The notes: generated by a model not told the origin, from the sequence alone. A stretch of DNA of 64,000 nucleotides from Flavicella sediminum (GCF_006381105.1 NZ_VDET01000037.1:48315-112314); one strand, 5' to 3'; shown: positions 41,214 to 50,544, counted from the stretch's first letter. A program made the numbers and translations.

Positions 41214-42221
41214 TTAATTGTTTTTGTTATAAGTGTCCAATTCTTTTATATAAATTTCTTTACGCTTAGACGGAAGTAAAGAATATTGGAATGAATTTTT
41301 AGCTAATTGATAAAGCATATCTTTGGATAAATCTAAAGCCGAAGTGATGGCTTCAAAATTAGTGTTTATTTGTCCACCAAAGTAGGCTGGGTCGTCAGAA
41401 TTTATGGTAACTTTTAATCCCATGTCTAACATTTTTTTAAGTGGATGATTTTTTAAGTCATCTACAACTTGCAAGGCGGTGTTGGACAATGGACAAACGG
41501 TAAGAGCGATATCTCTTTTGATGATTTCTTGAATTAATTTAGGATCTTGTAAAGAGTTGTTTCCATGATCAATTCTTTGGATTCCTAAAATATCCAGGGC
41601 TTCCCATACATAATCCGCATTGCCTTCTTCTCCTGCATGTGCTAAGGGAATGTAACCTTCTTTTACAGAGGCTTTAAAAACGTTTTTAAATTTTGAAGGC
41701 GGATTTCCTTTTTCAGAAGAATCTAAACCCACAGCTGTAATCAGATGTTTAAAAGGAAGAGAGGCTTCTAAAGTTTTGAAGGCTTCCTCTTCACTTAAAT
41801 GCCTAAGGTAGCTCATGATCAGTAAGCTGGAAACTTGTAAGTTTTTTTCGGCATCTTTGGTCGCCTTTGAAATACCAGAAATAACAGTTTCAAATGAAAC
41901 ACCACGATCTGTATGGGTTTGGGGGTCGAACATAATTTCTGTATGACGAACATTTTGTGCAGCACACTTTTGTAAATAACTATAGGTTAAATCGTAAAAA
42001 TCTTGCTCGTGAATAAGCACATTAGCCCCTTGGTAATAGATGTCCAAAAAATCTTGGAGACAGTCGAATTCATAGGCTGCTTTTATTTCTTCAACAGAAG
42101 CAAAAGGAATTTGAATGTTATTTCTCTTGGCAATTTCGAACATTAATTCAGGTTCAAAAGTACCTTCAATATGTAAATGCAGTTCTGCTTTGGGCAGATT
42201 TTGTATAAAGTTCTTTAACAT
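41214..42221 (-). CDS. add: Adenosine deaminase
   Basis: A 335-residue zinc enzyme converting adenosine to inosine in purine salvage. All active-site motifs are seen: AELHLHIEGTFEPE (HxH), HAGEEGNADYVWE (zinc His and proton-shuttle Glu), RIDHGNN, and TINSDDPAYFGG (Asp pair). Length is normal. The start at 42221 is preceded by a possible -7 box (TATTTTTG on the minus strand, 42226-42233), which would give a very short leader. It is translated together with the YhcH gene. Confidence 0.93.
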   Translation of the reverse strand: MLKNFIQNLPKAELHLHIEGTFEPELMFEIAKRNNIQIPFASVEEIKAAYEFDCLQDFLDIYYQGANVLIHEQDFYDLTYSYLQKCAAQNVRHTEIMFDPQTHTDRGVSFETVISGISKATKDAEKNLQVSSLLIMSYLRHLSEEEAFKTLEASLPFKHLITAVGLDSSEKGNPPSKFKNVFKASVKEGYIPLAHAGEEGNADYVWEALDILGIQRIDHGNNSLQDPKLIQEIIKRDIALTVCPLSNTALQVVDDLKNHPLKKMLDMGLKVTINSDDPAYFGGQINTNFEAITSALDLSKDMLYQLAKNSFQYSLLPSKRKEIYIKELDTYNKNN

Positions 42222-42235
42222 GGGTCAAAAATAGA

Positions 42236-42274
42236 AAAAGCGTTTAAGAATAGGACTTTCTTAAACGCTTTTTT
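42236..42274 (-). terminator. Terminator after the sialate O-acetylesterase gene
   Basis: AAAAAGCGTTTAAGAA pairs with TTCTTAAACGCTTTTT around a short loop, with T6 on the plus side and A-rich DNA on the other (T run on the minus strand). It lies between the add start and the esterase stop. Confidence 0.85.
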
Positions 42275-42291
42275 ATAAGATTTATTGTTTT

Positions 42292-43689
42292 TTACCAATC
42301 ATCTGTCCTAAAAGAGGAGGCAGGTAGGCCAGAAGTGCTAAATAATGTGGCTTCTGGTGTATTTGTAAAAGCGTATCTTACAGCAACTGGGTTTTTAACT
42401 TTTTCGGAACTGACTTCTAGAGTATTTAAACTTTTTACAATTTTTGCTTGTGCTGGATAAAAAACTTTATCGGCTCCAGCAATTTCAAAGCCTTTAAGTT
42501 CTTTTCCAAAGCTATTCAATCCTGATGAACTTCCTGAAAACTGTAATTGAATTTTATTTTTATCTGTAATTTTCAGGCTTTTATAGATAGGACCCGAATA
42601 ATCTAAACCGGCAATATTGTAATCTTTAGATAAGGCCCAATAAGCCAATCGGTTTCCAACGGTTTTCTTTTCTCTAGGGTGGATAAATTTAGCATCACCA
42701 ATGTCTAAGGTAACGGCCATTCCAGAATTTTTTAAATTGAGAGATGTTTTCAATTGAGCTTCTCGTAAATAGGCAGAATTCGTTTTATTTCCATATTTGA
42801 ATGGAGCAATTTGTGTGGTGTAAAAAGAAAAATCACCTTGTTCCCATTTATTCCTCCAAGAAGTGACCATAGCATTTATTAAGGCCGTGTAATTAGAAGC
42901 TCTTTCTTTATTAGATTCTCCTTGGTACCAAATAGCACCTTTTATACCATAACCAACTAGCGGGTTGATCATTCCGTTATACAATGCAAATGGCGTATGT
43001 TGTACCCCGTTTTTTTTAAGTTCTGTAGGAAGTTCTATGGTTTTAAACTCTTGCAAAGTCTCTTTATCCGTCCATGCTTCAGCAGAAGAGCCACCCCAAC
43101 AGGTAACTATTAAACCGACAGGAACCTGTAAAATACTTTCTATTTTTTTTCCGAAGAAATAGGCAACGGCACTAAAATCTCCTGTAGTATTTGGAGCGGC
43201 TACTTTCCATTGGCCTTGCACATTTTCTTGAAGACTCATGCTAGGGTTTCTTTTAACGCTAAACATTCTAATATGTGGATTGCTAGAATTTAAAATTTCT
43301 TCTTGACTATGATTTATTGCTTGGTTGTTAAATCCTTTAACAGGCATTTCCATGTTTGATTGTCCTGAACACAGCCAAACTTCACCTATATATACGTCGT
43401 TTAATTCAATTTTGTCACTACCGTTAATGTTTACGGTATAAGGGCCACCAGCCTTAGGTGTTTGTATTTTTAGCTTCCATTTTCCGTTGGCATCTGCTTT
43501 TGTGTTTTGTTTTTCTCCCCAACTACTAGTAATTTTTATTTTTTTGTTGGGCTTGTCTGTTCCCCAAATTGTAACTTTTTCATTTTGCTGAAGAACCATC
43601 TGGTCGCTAAAAAAATCGGGTAGTTTGGTTTGAGCCGTTAGTATAAATTGAGTGCTAAGTACTAAAAGGAATAGAAATTTTGATTTCAT
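42292..43689 (-). CDS. Sialate O-acetylesterase (SGNH hydrolase fold)
   Basis: A 465-residue secreted esterase. A signal peptide (cut near LTAQT) is followed by an N-terminal beta domain (LPDFFSDQMVLQQNEKVTIWG). The SGNH catalytic region comes next: WLCSGQSNMEMPV with nucleophile Ser, WGGSSAEAW, AIWYQGESN, and the catalytic Asp/His in KFIHPREKKTVGNRLA. The family removes O-acetyl groups from sialic acids or from xylan and pectin-type sugars. It stands alone, with no sialidase nearby, so the natural substrate may be another acetylated polysaccharide. Confidence 0.88.
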   Translation of the reverse strand: MKSKFLFLLVLSTQFILTAQTKLPDFFSDQMVLQQNEKVTIWGTDKPNKKIKITSSWGEKQNTKADANGKWKLKIQTPKAGGPYTVNINGSDKIELNDVYIGEVWLCSGQSNMEMPVKGFNNQAINHSQEEILNSSNPHIRMFSVKRNPSMSLQENVQGQWKVAAPNTTGDFSAVAYFFGKKIESILQVPVGLIVTCWGGSSAEAWTDKETLQEFKTIELPTELKKNGVQHTPFALYNGMINPLVGYGIKGAIWYQGESNKERASNYTALINAMVTSWRNKWEQGDFSFYTTQIAPFKYGNKTNSAYLREAQLKTSLNLKNSGMAVTLDIGDAKFIHPREKKTVGNRLAYWALSKDYNIAGLDYSGPIYKSLKITDKNKIQLQFSGSSSGLNSFGKELKGFEIAGADKVFYPAQAKIVKSLNTLEVSSEKVKNPVAVRYAFTNTPEATLFSTSGLPASSFRTDDW

Positions 43690-43782
43690 TTAATTGGTTT
43701 GTAAAATTAGAGATAGGTGGAACGTTAAAAAAATATAAGATTAAGAGGATATGTAATGCCATACAATCTAAACTAAAAAGAT

Positions 43783-44208
43783 TTAATTTATTGGGAAATC
43801 AATTCTCGTCATGTCTTCAAAAGGACTTGGACCTGAACCAAAGCACAAAGCGGTACTTGGCTCTATGGAAATAAAGGCATGTGCAATTTTAGCAGACATG
43901 CTAACGAGTGTGCCTTCTGTAATTATTTGACTGTAAAGTTCTTGTTTAGGGGAGTCTACATCAATTAAATGCATTTGTATTTTACCTTTTAAAACATAGA
44001 ATTTTTCTTGGTATTCACTGTGGTAATGAAATCCTCGTTTTACACCGTTTTGGGCAAATTCTACATACTCAATTTGCTGAATGTCAGATTTAGAGTTTAC
44101 AACAGCAACAGTTCCTCGGTTATCACCGCCATGAAATCTTCCGAAGGCGTCTCGTTGATTAGGTAGGTTTTCAATTGTTACCTTTTTTAAAATGTCCGTA
44201 TTTTCCAT
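43783..44208 (-). CDS. FdtA/QdtA-like cupin (sugar 3,4-ketoisomerase family)
   Basis: A 141-residue single-domain cupin. NQRDAFGRF, NGVKRGFHYHSEYQEKFYVLKGK and MSAKIAHAFISIEPST match the FdtA/QdtA/WxcM-like family that isomerises dTDP-4-keto-6-deoxyglucose to the 3-keto form. The HYH and HAF histidines are in the expected cupin positions. The other genes needed for a dTDP-amino-sugar (aminotransferase, acetyltransferase) are absent here. It could therefore serve a pathway encoded elsewhere or another sugar. Family good, activity uncertain. Confidence 0.72.
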   Translation of the reverse strand: MENTDILKKVTIENLPNQRDAFGRFHGGDNRGTVAVVNSKSDIQQIEYVEFAQNGVKRGFHYHSEYQEKFYVLKGKIQMHLIDVDSPKQELYSQIITEGTLVSMSAKIAHAFISIEPSTALCFGSGPSPFEDMTRIDFPIN

Positions 44209-44276
44209 AAAGTGTAGATGTTTTTTTTGGGGGAAAATTACTGTTTTTTCATGGAATAATGGTTTTGTTCGAATTC

Positions 44277-44309
44277 AAAAAAAATCCTCATGAATATTTT
44301 CATGAGGAT
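44277..44309 (-). terminator. Terminator of the beta-propeller lipoprotein gene
   Basis: ATCCTCATGA (44284-44293) and TCATGAGGAT (44300-44309) form a perfect stem around ATATTT. On the minus strand it is followed by a T7 run. It lies 52 bp past the lipoprotein stop. Confidence 0.85.
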
Positions 44310-44361
44310 AGTTCTATTTTTTTGAATGTAGTAATGGTCCTGTTTTACCAGATATATGGTA

Positions 44362-45693
44362 TTAGCTGTTATCTTTTGTACGTCTTCTTAAAATTTTAAC
44401 TCCCCCCTTACTTGTAGCAACAAAAATCCAGTCTCCCTTTGCAATCACATAGTTGGCTGCATCCGTTGGGTCTTCTAAATCCCATTGAAAAGCAGGGATG
44501 ATGTCTTCATTTTTACTTGTTGGATGTGGTGCAATCGCAATTCCATCAGTTCCATTTGCCATATAAATAAAATTGTCGTCTGTAGTGACAGCATTTGTAT
44601 TTCCAGAACTAAGCATGCTTTCATGAGATTTATTTAATAAAGAACCATTTTTTATATCATATAAGCCAAGACCGAATTTCCCTTTAGAAATATATAAGTA
44701 TTCTTTGTTTAAAGGAGAAAATTCCATAGTTGCATGGCCATTATCTTCATCTTCTATATTTTGATGCTGAATTTCACCAATAGAAAAACTATTAGTTTTT
44801 AAAACTCTATAAACTCTATTTGTGTTTAATTGGGCATATTTTCCGGTTGAAAGCGCTGCAATTGTAATATCAGTCGTGCCATTTGCAACTACATATTTAG
44901 CATTTTGATATCTTTCAGTACCTACGATACTTAAGCTGTTGATATCTAATTGTACCATACCTCCAAAATCATTTCCGGCAGTTACATACAAATAGTTATT
45001 TGTAATAGCAATAGCATTTGCAGAAGTTGATACTCCAGAATTCAAAGTATTGGATAAATTTACCTGTCTATTTATATTGGTAAGAAGACCATCTTGTGTG
45101 TCAATTTCAAATAGATGGGCTCCTGATTCTTCGTTAGACATGGCTAACCATATTTTTTGACTTGAAGAATGATCTGAAAAACCGGTACTTATTGCATTAA
45201 TATCTGAGTTAGGAAAAATGGCTTTGCTAATTACTTTTGGCTGGTCAATATTAGACAAATCAATGGTTTCGATTGCTCCTAGTTGTTGTATACCTTCTTT
45301 ATGGTAACTAATAAATGCTTTGTTGTTGTTTAAGCTAATATGAGAAACACTTAAATTACTATTGTTTACAGTCATTGGTGCTAAATCAGCTACATATTCC
45401 CAATAATAATTATCATTTGAATTGCTTGCCGTTTCATTCCCTTTAAGCTGTGAATTGAAAAGCTCCGATTTTTCGATTGAAGCTATTTTATGTACAGGTT
45501 GTATTCTAGCTGATAGCGTTGATTCACTTTTATCAATGTCATAAGCTATGGGTGCAATTTCTTCAAAAGTAAATTCTTCATCGGCTATGTTTTGACAACT
45601 GATGAAACTAAAAAGTGAAATAATAGCCAAAGAACTAACCATAAATTTTTCAACATAATTTGATGTATTGTAGGTTATCGCTTGTGTTTTCAT
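44362..45693 (-). CDS. Predicted beta-propeller (LVIVD-like) lipoprotein
   Basis: A 443-residue lipoprotein: hydrophobic segment SSLAIISLFSFISC with lipobox Cys33. The start may be ATG 45642 (MVSSLAI), which would give a signal peptide of usual length. The mature part consists of repeated blade-like units such as NNKAFISYHKEG, NNYLYVTAGNDFGG, KEYLYISKGKFGLGLYDI, DNFIYMANGTDGIAI and GDWIFVATSKGGVKIL. Six or seven such blades suggest a propeller exposed at the cell surface. No enzyme motif is seen. It is monocistronic with a terminator. Role unknown. Confidence 0.75.
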   Translation of the reverse strand: MKTQAITYNTSNYVEKFMVSSLAIISLFSFISCQNIADEEFTFEEIAPIAYDIDKSESTLSARIQPVHKIASIEKSELFNSQLKGNETASNSNDNYYWEYVADLAPMTVNNSNLSVSHISLNNNKAFISYHKEGIQQLGAIETIDLSNIDQPKVISKAIFPNSDINAISTGFSDHSSSQKIWLAMSNEESGAHLFEIDTQDGLLTNINRQVNLSNTLNSGVSTSANAIAITNNYLYVTAGNDFGGMVQLDINSLSIVGTERYQNAKYVVANGTTDITIAALSTGKYAQLNTNRVYRVLKTNSFSIGEIQHQNIEDEDNGHATMEFSPLNKEYLYISKGKFGLGLYDIKNGSLLNKSHESMLSSGNTNAVTTDDNFIYMANGTDGIAIAPHPTSKNEDIIPAFQWDLEDPTDAANYVIAKGDWIFVATSKGGVKILRRRTKDNS

Positions 45694-45950
45694 GAGTGCT
45701 TAGATTAATTTTATGTAAAATTAACTACAAAGCCTTCTTGATATTTAACGTTTTCGTTGACTGGTTGTTTTGTTTCGACGAACGGAAGAAAAGTTTCTTT
45801 TATTGGTTTTTAACTAAATTTAAATTGGAGTTTAAACGATAGCTATAGATTGGAGCTTATGTTTTCCAAACATTGAAACTCAAATAAAAAAGAAATAGTT
45901 TGTTAAATTCTTGATTTAGATCGTGCACTTTTTGAAAATAGGAGTATGCA
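45694..45950. other. Intergenic AT-rich stretch
   Basis: Together with the hairpin at 45951-46003 this makes a 348-bp gap between two minus-strand genes. It should hold the promoter of the lipoprotein gene. No ORF, RNA fold or repeat was found in it, and no TAnnTTTG box was recognised with confidence. Confidence 0.5.
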
Positions 45951-46003
45951 TAAACCAACAATAGTCTGACTATTTTAAAACAGTCGGACTATTGTTGGTT
46001 TAA
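45951..46003 (-). terminator. Long inverted repeat, probable terminator of the H-NOX operon
   Basis: AAACCAACAATAGTC-GACT-TTT and its complement AAA-AGTC-GACTATTGTTGGTTT form a stem of about 25 bp with two mismatches. It lies 39 bp beyond the LytTR stop. The flanking T run is weak, so the length of the stem and the position are the evidence. Confidence 0.6.
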
Positions 46004-46041
46004 TAAGTTAAAGGTGTTCTAGATGAGTTTAAAAAGCTTGT

Positions 46042-46749
46042 TTAAAGTAAATTTAAGCGTTTCATCAATTCACTTCTGTTCGCTCTACTTACAGGAATTA
46101 TGTCTTGTTTTATAAGCACACTGTTGTCTTCAATATCAATAATCTTATTTATGTTAATAACATATGATCGATGTACTTTTAAAAAAGTCTCTTCAGGAAG
46201 CTTGTCTACTATTTTTTTTAAAGTAGAATGAACAATATGATTTTTTTCTTCGGTTTTAATATTGATATAATCTCCTTTGGCTTGAATTAAGTAAATATCA
46301 GGGATGTTAATTTTGACCAATCGTCTATCAATATTTACATATAATTCATGTGCTACATTGGCCTCTTGCGCGTCGGGTTTTGCGTTTTTAACAGGTTTTC
46401 TATCGGTTGCTTTTTGAATTGCTTTTTGAAACCTTTCAGGAGTCAATGGTTTTACTAGGTAATCTACAACACATTCATATTCAAAAGCATCCAAAGCAAA
46501 GTTTTTGTCTGAAGTAATTAATATTACTTGAGGAGGTAATTTTAAGGTTTTTATAAGGTCAAATCCCGAAAAAGCAGGCATATGAATGTCTAGAAACAAT
46601 ATGTCTATCGTATTTTCATTTAAAAATTTAATAGCTTCAATTGCATTAGGAAACTCCGCAATGACTTCTATATTATCTATTTCAGAGCATAATCTTTGAA
46701 TAATTAACCTAGCAGTTGCGTCATCATCAATTACAATACATTTTTTCAT
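46042..46749 (-). CDS. LytTR-family response regulator
   Basis: A 235-residue cytoplasmic regulator. The receiver domain (1-118) has the acidic pocket IDDD (8-10), the phosphorylation site D54 in LFLDIHMP, Thr/Ser in LITSD and Lys in LVKPL. After a linker rich in Lys/Pro, the LytTR DNA-binding domain (~135-235) has LYVNIDRRLVKINI, IYLIQAKGDYINI and FLKVHRSYVIN. It is the last gene of the H-NOX operon, 4 bp after the Hpt protein, and so probably the DNA-binding output of that phosphorelay. Confidence 0.93.
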   Translation of the reverse strand: MKKCIVIDDDATARLIIQRLCSEIDNIEVIAEFPNAIEAIKFLNENTIDILFLDIHMPAFSGFDLIKTLKLPPQVILITSDKNFALDAFEYECVVDYLVKPLTPERFQKAIQKATDRKPVKNAKPDAQEANVAHELYVNIDRRLVKINIPDIYLIQAKGDYINIKTEEKNHIVHSTLKKIVDKLPEETFLKVHRSYVININKIIDIEDNSVLIKQDIIPVSRANRSELMKRLNLL

Positions 46750-46753
46750 ATAC

Positions 46754-47071
46754 TTATATTTTACTAAGGTATACTGAAATTTGATTTAAAATGTCTTCAA
46801 ATTTAGTTCCTGAGCAATCCTTATTACTGATCAATTCCTTTTCGTATTGGTTTGCTTGCTCGTATCCTTTTTCAAGTCCCAAGATACTTATTTTATGTTT
46901 TATTTTGTGGACTATTCCAGCAGTTTTTTTAAAATCTTTTGTTTTAGCAGTTTCTTTGTATAAATTAAGTTCTTCTGGGAATTCTTTTTTGAGAACATCC
47001 ACTATTTTAGCTTGAAATTCTAAGTCGCCACCGCTAAGCTCTATTATATAATTTAAATTTGGTGTTTCCAT
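46754..47071 (-). CDS. Hpt-domain phosphotransfer protein
   Basis: A 105-residue single-domain protein of the histidine phosphotransfer fold: a four-helix bundle with the phosphorylatable His55 in IVHKIKHKISILG, matching the H-x-(I/L)-K-x pattern. There is nothing else in the protein. It lies 3 bp after the histidine kinase gene and 4 bp before the LytTR regulator. It should carry phosphate from the single-domain receiver (49679) to the LytTR receiver. This route is inferred from domain logic and operon order. Confidence 0.87.
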   Translation of the reverse strand: METPNLNYIIELSGGDLEFQAKIVDVLKKEFPEELNLYKETAKTKDFKKTAGIVHKIKHKISILGLEKGYEQANQYEKELISNKDCSGTKFEDILNQISVYLSKI

Positions 47072-47074
47072 TTA

Positions 47075-49138
47075 TTATTTAGGTATTGTAAAAAAGAATG
47101 TTGTGAATTTGTTTTTTTCAGATTCGAGCCATATTTTCCCTCCCTCGTGGTCTATAATTTTTTTGACGATTGACAGTCCTATTCCTGAAGACTCTTTGCT
47201 CTTTTTTAATGAATTAAATATTTTGAATATTTGATCAAAATATTTTTCATCAATTCCCATTCCGTTGTCTTTTATAGAAAATTGATAATAGGATTCGTGT
47301 TGTTCAACATCTATTTCTATAAGTCCTAGTTCTTTGTCATTGAATTTAACCGCATTGCTTATTAAATTTTGAAATACCTGTTGTATTTTTGTTTGATCAG
47401 TTTTTAATGTAGGTAACGTTGTTAATATTTTAAGTTCAATGTTTTTAGGAAGATAGATTAGCTTTTTCAAGTCATTTATCAGAATGTTTAAATCAACAAT
47501 TTCTTTTTCAGATTCCCTTTTGTCGACACTAGAGTAGGCCAATACATCTGAAATTAATTGTTCCATTTTTTCTAGAGTATTGTCAATTAGTTGTATGTTT
47601 TGAAGACTTTCTTCATCTAGCTTGTCTTGGTTGTCTTCTTTTATAAAACTAAATAAGGCGTTGATACTTCTTAAGGGCGATTTTAAATCGTGAGATACAA
47701 TATGAGCATATTCTTGAAGCTCTTTGTTATTGTGTTCTAATTTTGTTAAAAGCTTGGTGTTTTCTACTTCAACTTTTCGGCGTTCTCTTAAGTGTAATGC
47801 GCTTTTTAATTGCATAGAAACCAAACGAGCGATATTTTCTAAGGTTGTAATATGTTCTTTCGTAAAATAATTTTTATCAGAGTGTTTGGATTCAATTACT
47901 CCAATTACTTTATTTTCATTTACAATGGGTACGGCAATTTCAGAGTTTTTACTATTACCAATATCGATTGAATTTTCATTATTAATTTTAGCAATCCCAC
48001 TAAGGGCAACTTCACCAATAATTCCTTTTCCAATGTCTATTTTAAGTGGACTTTCAATTTGAGGGTCAAAAGTTCCAACTTGCTCCAATCTGTTTTTTTT
48101 CGGATTGTTTATGTAAAGGGTACAATCCTTAGTACCTAAATATCCTGCAATTTCACAAACTATTTCCCATGAAATTTCATAGATGTTTACCTTACCTAAT
48201 ATGGAGTGGGTAAGGTTTTGAATCATATCTAAAATAAGTTTTTTTTCTCTTTTAGAAGTAATGTCTTCAAAAATAGCAATTTGAAATTTTATTTCACCTT
48301 CCTCATTTCTTACAACGCTAATATTGGATTTTGCCCAAATAATGGAGCCATCTTTTTTAACATATCTTTTTTCTATAACAAAATGATTTGTTTCTCCTGA
48401 AATCATTTTGTTCATGTAATTTTCAGTCATTTTTAAGTCGTCTGAATAAGATAGGTCTTTAATGGTTTTTTGCAGTAGTTCTTCTTCTGTATAACCTAAT
48501 AAAGTTGTTAAGGAACGATTTACTTTTAAAATTTTGTTGTTTTGAGTTAAAGCAATACCAAAAGGAGCATGTTCAACAATTGTATCTAATTGCGTTTTTT
48601 GTTCCTCAATAAATTCAGTCATGAATTTAGATTTGGTAATATCTCTAATTATTCCTTGAGCAGCAATGGGTTTTTTCTTATCATCATAAATAATGCTAGA
48701 ATTTATTTGAACCCATTTTATTTCTTTCGATTTGGTTACAACCCTTGCAGTGTAATTTGAAAAGATACCTTTTTGATACAATTCATTAAAAGAAGAGTAG
48801 GAGTAGTCGTGATCTTCAGAATAGATTAAGGACTGGACATTAAAGGATTCTTTCTTTAAATCGTATCCAAAAATATCAATGGCTGCCTGATTCACCTTTA
48901 TGACATTACCATTAAGTTCCATAATTAAATAGGCATCGTTTATGTTTTCAAAAACACCTTTTAACTGTGAACTTTTTTGTCCAAGAAGAAATTCTAATTT
49001 TCTGTTGGCATGTTTTAATTTTTGAGCTGTGTTGAATAATTCTAAAGATTTTTTCTCTAGAATTCCTTCAGCCTCTTTTCTAGCTGCTTTTTCGCGGCTT
49101 AATGCGCGTTGTAATATTTCAACTTTTTCAGTATCCAT
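47075..49138 (-). CDS. PAS/PAS/GAF sensor histidine kinase
   Basis: A 687-residue soluble kinase. Domains: coiled coil (1-60, LQRALSREKAARKEAE), PAS (~61-170), PAS with PAC (~180-297), GAF (~300-448), HisKA (~470-535, H483 in IVSHDLKSP) and HATPase (~575-687; N box in NLISNAVKFN, G boxes DNGMGID and SGIGLSIVKK). No membrane segment and no receiver domain. The coiled-coil start is characteristic of kinases paired with H-NOX genes in Bacteroidota. It is directly downstream of the H-NOX gene, which suggests that NO-bound H-NOX controls its activity. Confidence 0.93.
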   Translation of the reverse strand: MDTEKVEILQRALSREKAARKEAEGILEKKSLELFNTAQKLKHANRKLEFLLGQKSSQLKGVFENINDAYLIMELNGNVIKVNQAAIDIFGYDLKKESFNVQSLIYSEDHDYSYSSFNELYQKGIFSNYTARVVTKSKEIKWVQINSSIIYDDKKKPIAAQGIIRDITKSKFMTEFIEEQKTQLDTIVEHAPFGIALTQNNKILKVNRSLTTLLGYTEEELLQKTIKDLSYSDDLKMTENYMNKMISGETNHFVIEKRYVKKDGSIIWAKSNISVVRNEEGEIKFQIAIFEDITSKREKKLILDMIQNLTHSILGKVNIYEISWEIVCEIAGYLGTKDCTLYINNPKKNRLEQVGTFDPQIESPLKIDIGKGIIGEVALSGIAKINNENSIDIGNSKNSEIAVPIVNENKVIGVIESKHSDKNYFTKEHITTLENIARLVSMQLKSALHLRERRKVEVENTKLLTKLEHNNKELQEYAHIVSHDLKSPLRSINALFSFIKEDNQDKLDEESLQNIQLIDNTLEKMEQLISDVLAYSSVDKRESEKEIVDLNILINDLKKLIYLPKNIELKILTTLPTLKTDQTKIQQVFQNLISNAVKFNDKELGLIEIDVEQHESYYQFSIKDNGMGIDEKYFDQIFKIFNSLKKSKESSGIGLSIVKKIIDHEGGKIWLESEKNKFTTFFFTIPK

Positions 49139-49678
49139 TTAATTTTTATGGATAATGAATTTTACTTCTGTACCGTCTTCCTTTATCTTTTCTAAGGAAA
49201 TTTCTGCTGTAGCATTAAAATGTTCAAAGGTTTTATTCATTAATCCTAATCCAAAATGATGCATGGCTCTACTTGATTTATAAATCAACACCAAAGAGTT
49301 CTCTGTTTTCTCTACTACTTCAAAGGAAGGCAATTCGGCATCAGGATAAATTTTACGTACTTCAATGTGAATATGATTTTCAATAGAAGCAATCATTTGA
49401 ATAGGATCTGTATAAGAATTGATTAAATCAGGGTAACTGTTTTTCAAGACAGAGAAAAAATGTTCTGCATAGGTTAACAATAAGTTATCAATGGAGATCC
49501 CCGTATTTTTATTTAAGTTCTTTAGCAATTGAAGCATGTCAGAAAAAGCATAGGTTCCAATTGCTGTATAAGCTCCGTTTGTTTCTAATTCAGATTGATT
49601 GATGATTTTATCAACCATTTCAAGTCCAAACTTATCTTCCACTAAATCTAAAAACTCTGTAAATACAATTCCTTTCAT
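49139..49678 (-). CDS. H-NOX (heme nitric oxide/oxygen binding) protein
   Basis: A 179-residue stand-alone heme sensor. The start MKGIVFTEFLDLVEDKFG is the family signature. The proximal heme ligand is His104 in HIHIEVRK, and the heme-propionate motif Y-x-S-x-R is intact as YKSSR (133-137). There is no fused cyclase, kinase or methyl-accepting domain. Such stand-alone H-NOX proteins bind NO in the cytoplasm and inhibit a partner kinase. Its stop directly abuts the kinase start and its own start abuts the receiver gene, so the three are tightly coupled. No distal tyrosine of oxygen-binding types was identified, which fits NO selectivity. Confidence 0.93.
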   Translation of the reverse strand: MKGIVFTEFLDLVEDKFGLEMVDKIINQSELETNGAYTAIGTYAFSDMLQLLKNLNKNTGISIDNLLLTYAEHFFSVLKNSYPDLINSYTDPIQMIASIENHIHIEVRKIYPDAELPSFEVVEKTENSLVLIYKSSRAMHHFGLGLMNKTFEHFNATAEISLEKIKEDGTEVKFIIHKN

Positions 49679-50089
49679 TTATTTTTTTATTAATTCATTG
49701 ATACTCCAGTAGGCTAGTAATTTTTCGATTTTTGATACGTAATCATCGTATTTTAATGGTTTTATCAAATAGCCGGTAACTCCTAAGCTATAACAATCTA
49801 ACATGTCTTTTTGATGACTAGAAGTTGTTAAGATTATAGTTGGTAGGTATTTTAAAGTCTCATGATGTTTTAACACGGCTAAGAACTCAATACCATTCAT
49901 TTTTGGCATGTTTAAATCTAATAAAATAATATCAGGTAAGGGACCCGAACTGTTTAAATATTCAAGAGCTTCTTCCCCATTATTTTTTTCAATAATTTTA
50001 TGAGGTAATTTTAATTTAGAAATTGTTCTATTCAATTTCATCACCTCAATGGTGTCGTCTTCAATTAAAAGTATAGTTAACTCTTTCAT
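49679..50089 (-). CDS. Single-domain response regulator
   Basis: A 136-residue receiver domain with nothing attached. The acidic residues IEDD (9-12), phosphorylation site D58 in LLDLNMP, TTSS and KPL are all present. It resembles the Rcp1-type receivers that pass phosphate on. It is the first gene of the H-NOX operon. Together with the separate Hpt protein it can complete a kinase-receiver-Hpt-receiver relay. Confidence 0.92.
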   Translation of the reverse strand: MKELTILLIEDDTIEVMKLNRTISKLKLPHKIIEKNNGEEALEYLNSSGPLPDIILLDLNMPKMNGIEFLAVLKHHETLKYLPTIILTTSSHQKDMLDCYSLGVTGYLIKPLKYDDYVSKIEKLLAYWSINELIKK

Positions 50090-50506
50090 ATTTGGTTTTA
50101 TAATGTCTACTAACTTATAAAGTTAATCTTTCTTTACGATAATTAATCACTAGATAGTTGAAACGTTATTTACTGTCGACGAATGGTTGTTTATCATCGG
50201 TAAGTGGTTTATGTTTTGTGGGAATATATTTTCTTAAAACGAAAAAATGATCTTGTTGATCTAAATAACACTTGTTTGAAAATGAATTTGGTTCAATCAA
50301 ATTAGAAGTCTAAAATTAACTTTTAGAAGAATTCCTCTTCTATAAATATGTATTTATAGAAGTGAATTTTTTTCATCACAATTTAAGTAAGATGATAATC
50401 GCTACTTTGACGATACATTTTAAATCGTGTGTACTTTTTTTATAAAGTTTTTTCTAGTTCAGTGTTAGTTCCTTTTTTTACAAATAAAACTATGTGGACT
50501 CAATTT
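50090..50506. other. Intergenic region before the H-NOX operon
   Basis: With the hairpin that follows, this makes a 479-bp gap between minus-strand genes. It should hold the H-NOX operon promoter. I saw no ORF of interest, no stable fold and no clear TAnnTTTG box on the minus strand. It is unusually long for this gene-dense window. Confidence 0.45.
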
Positions 50507-50544
50507 ATTAAACAACAAACCCACCTAGTAAAATAGATGGGTTT
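50507..50544 (-). terminator. Terminator of the YebC gene
   Basis: AAACCCACCTA (50517-50527) and TAGATGGGTTT (50534-50544) pair with one mismatch. On the minus strand TTGTTGTTTAAT follows. It lies 24 bp past the YebC stop. Confidence 0.7.

Noticed and set aside
42292..44208. A sialic acid or dTDP-sugar locus built from the esterase and the FdtA-like cupin
   Set aside because: No sialidase, aldolase, aminotransferase or nucleotidyltransferase is present, and the genes are separated; no pathway can be supported.
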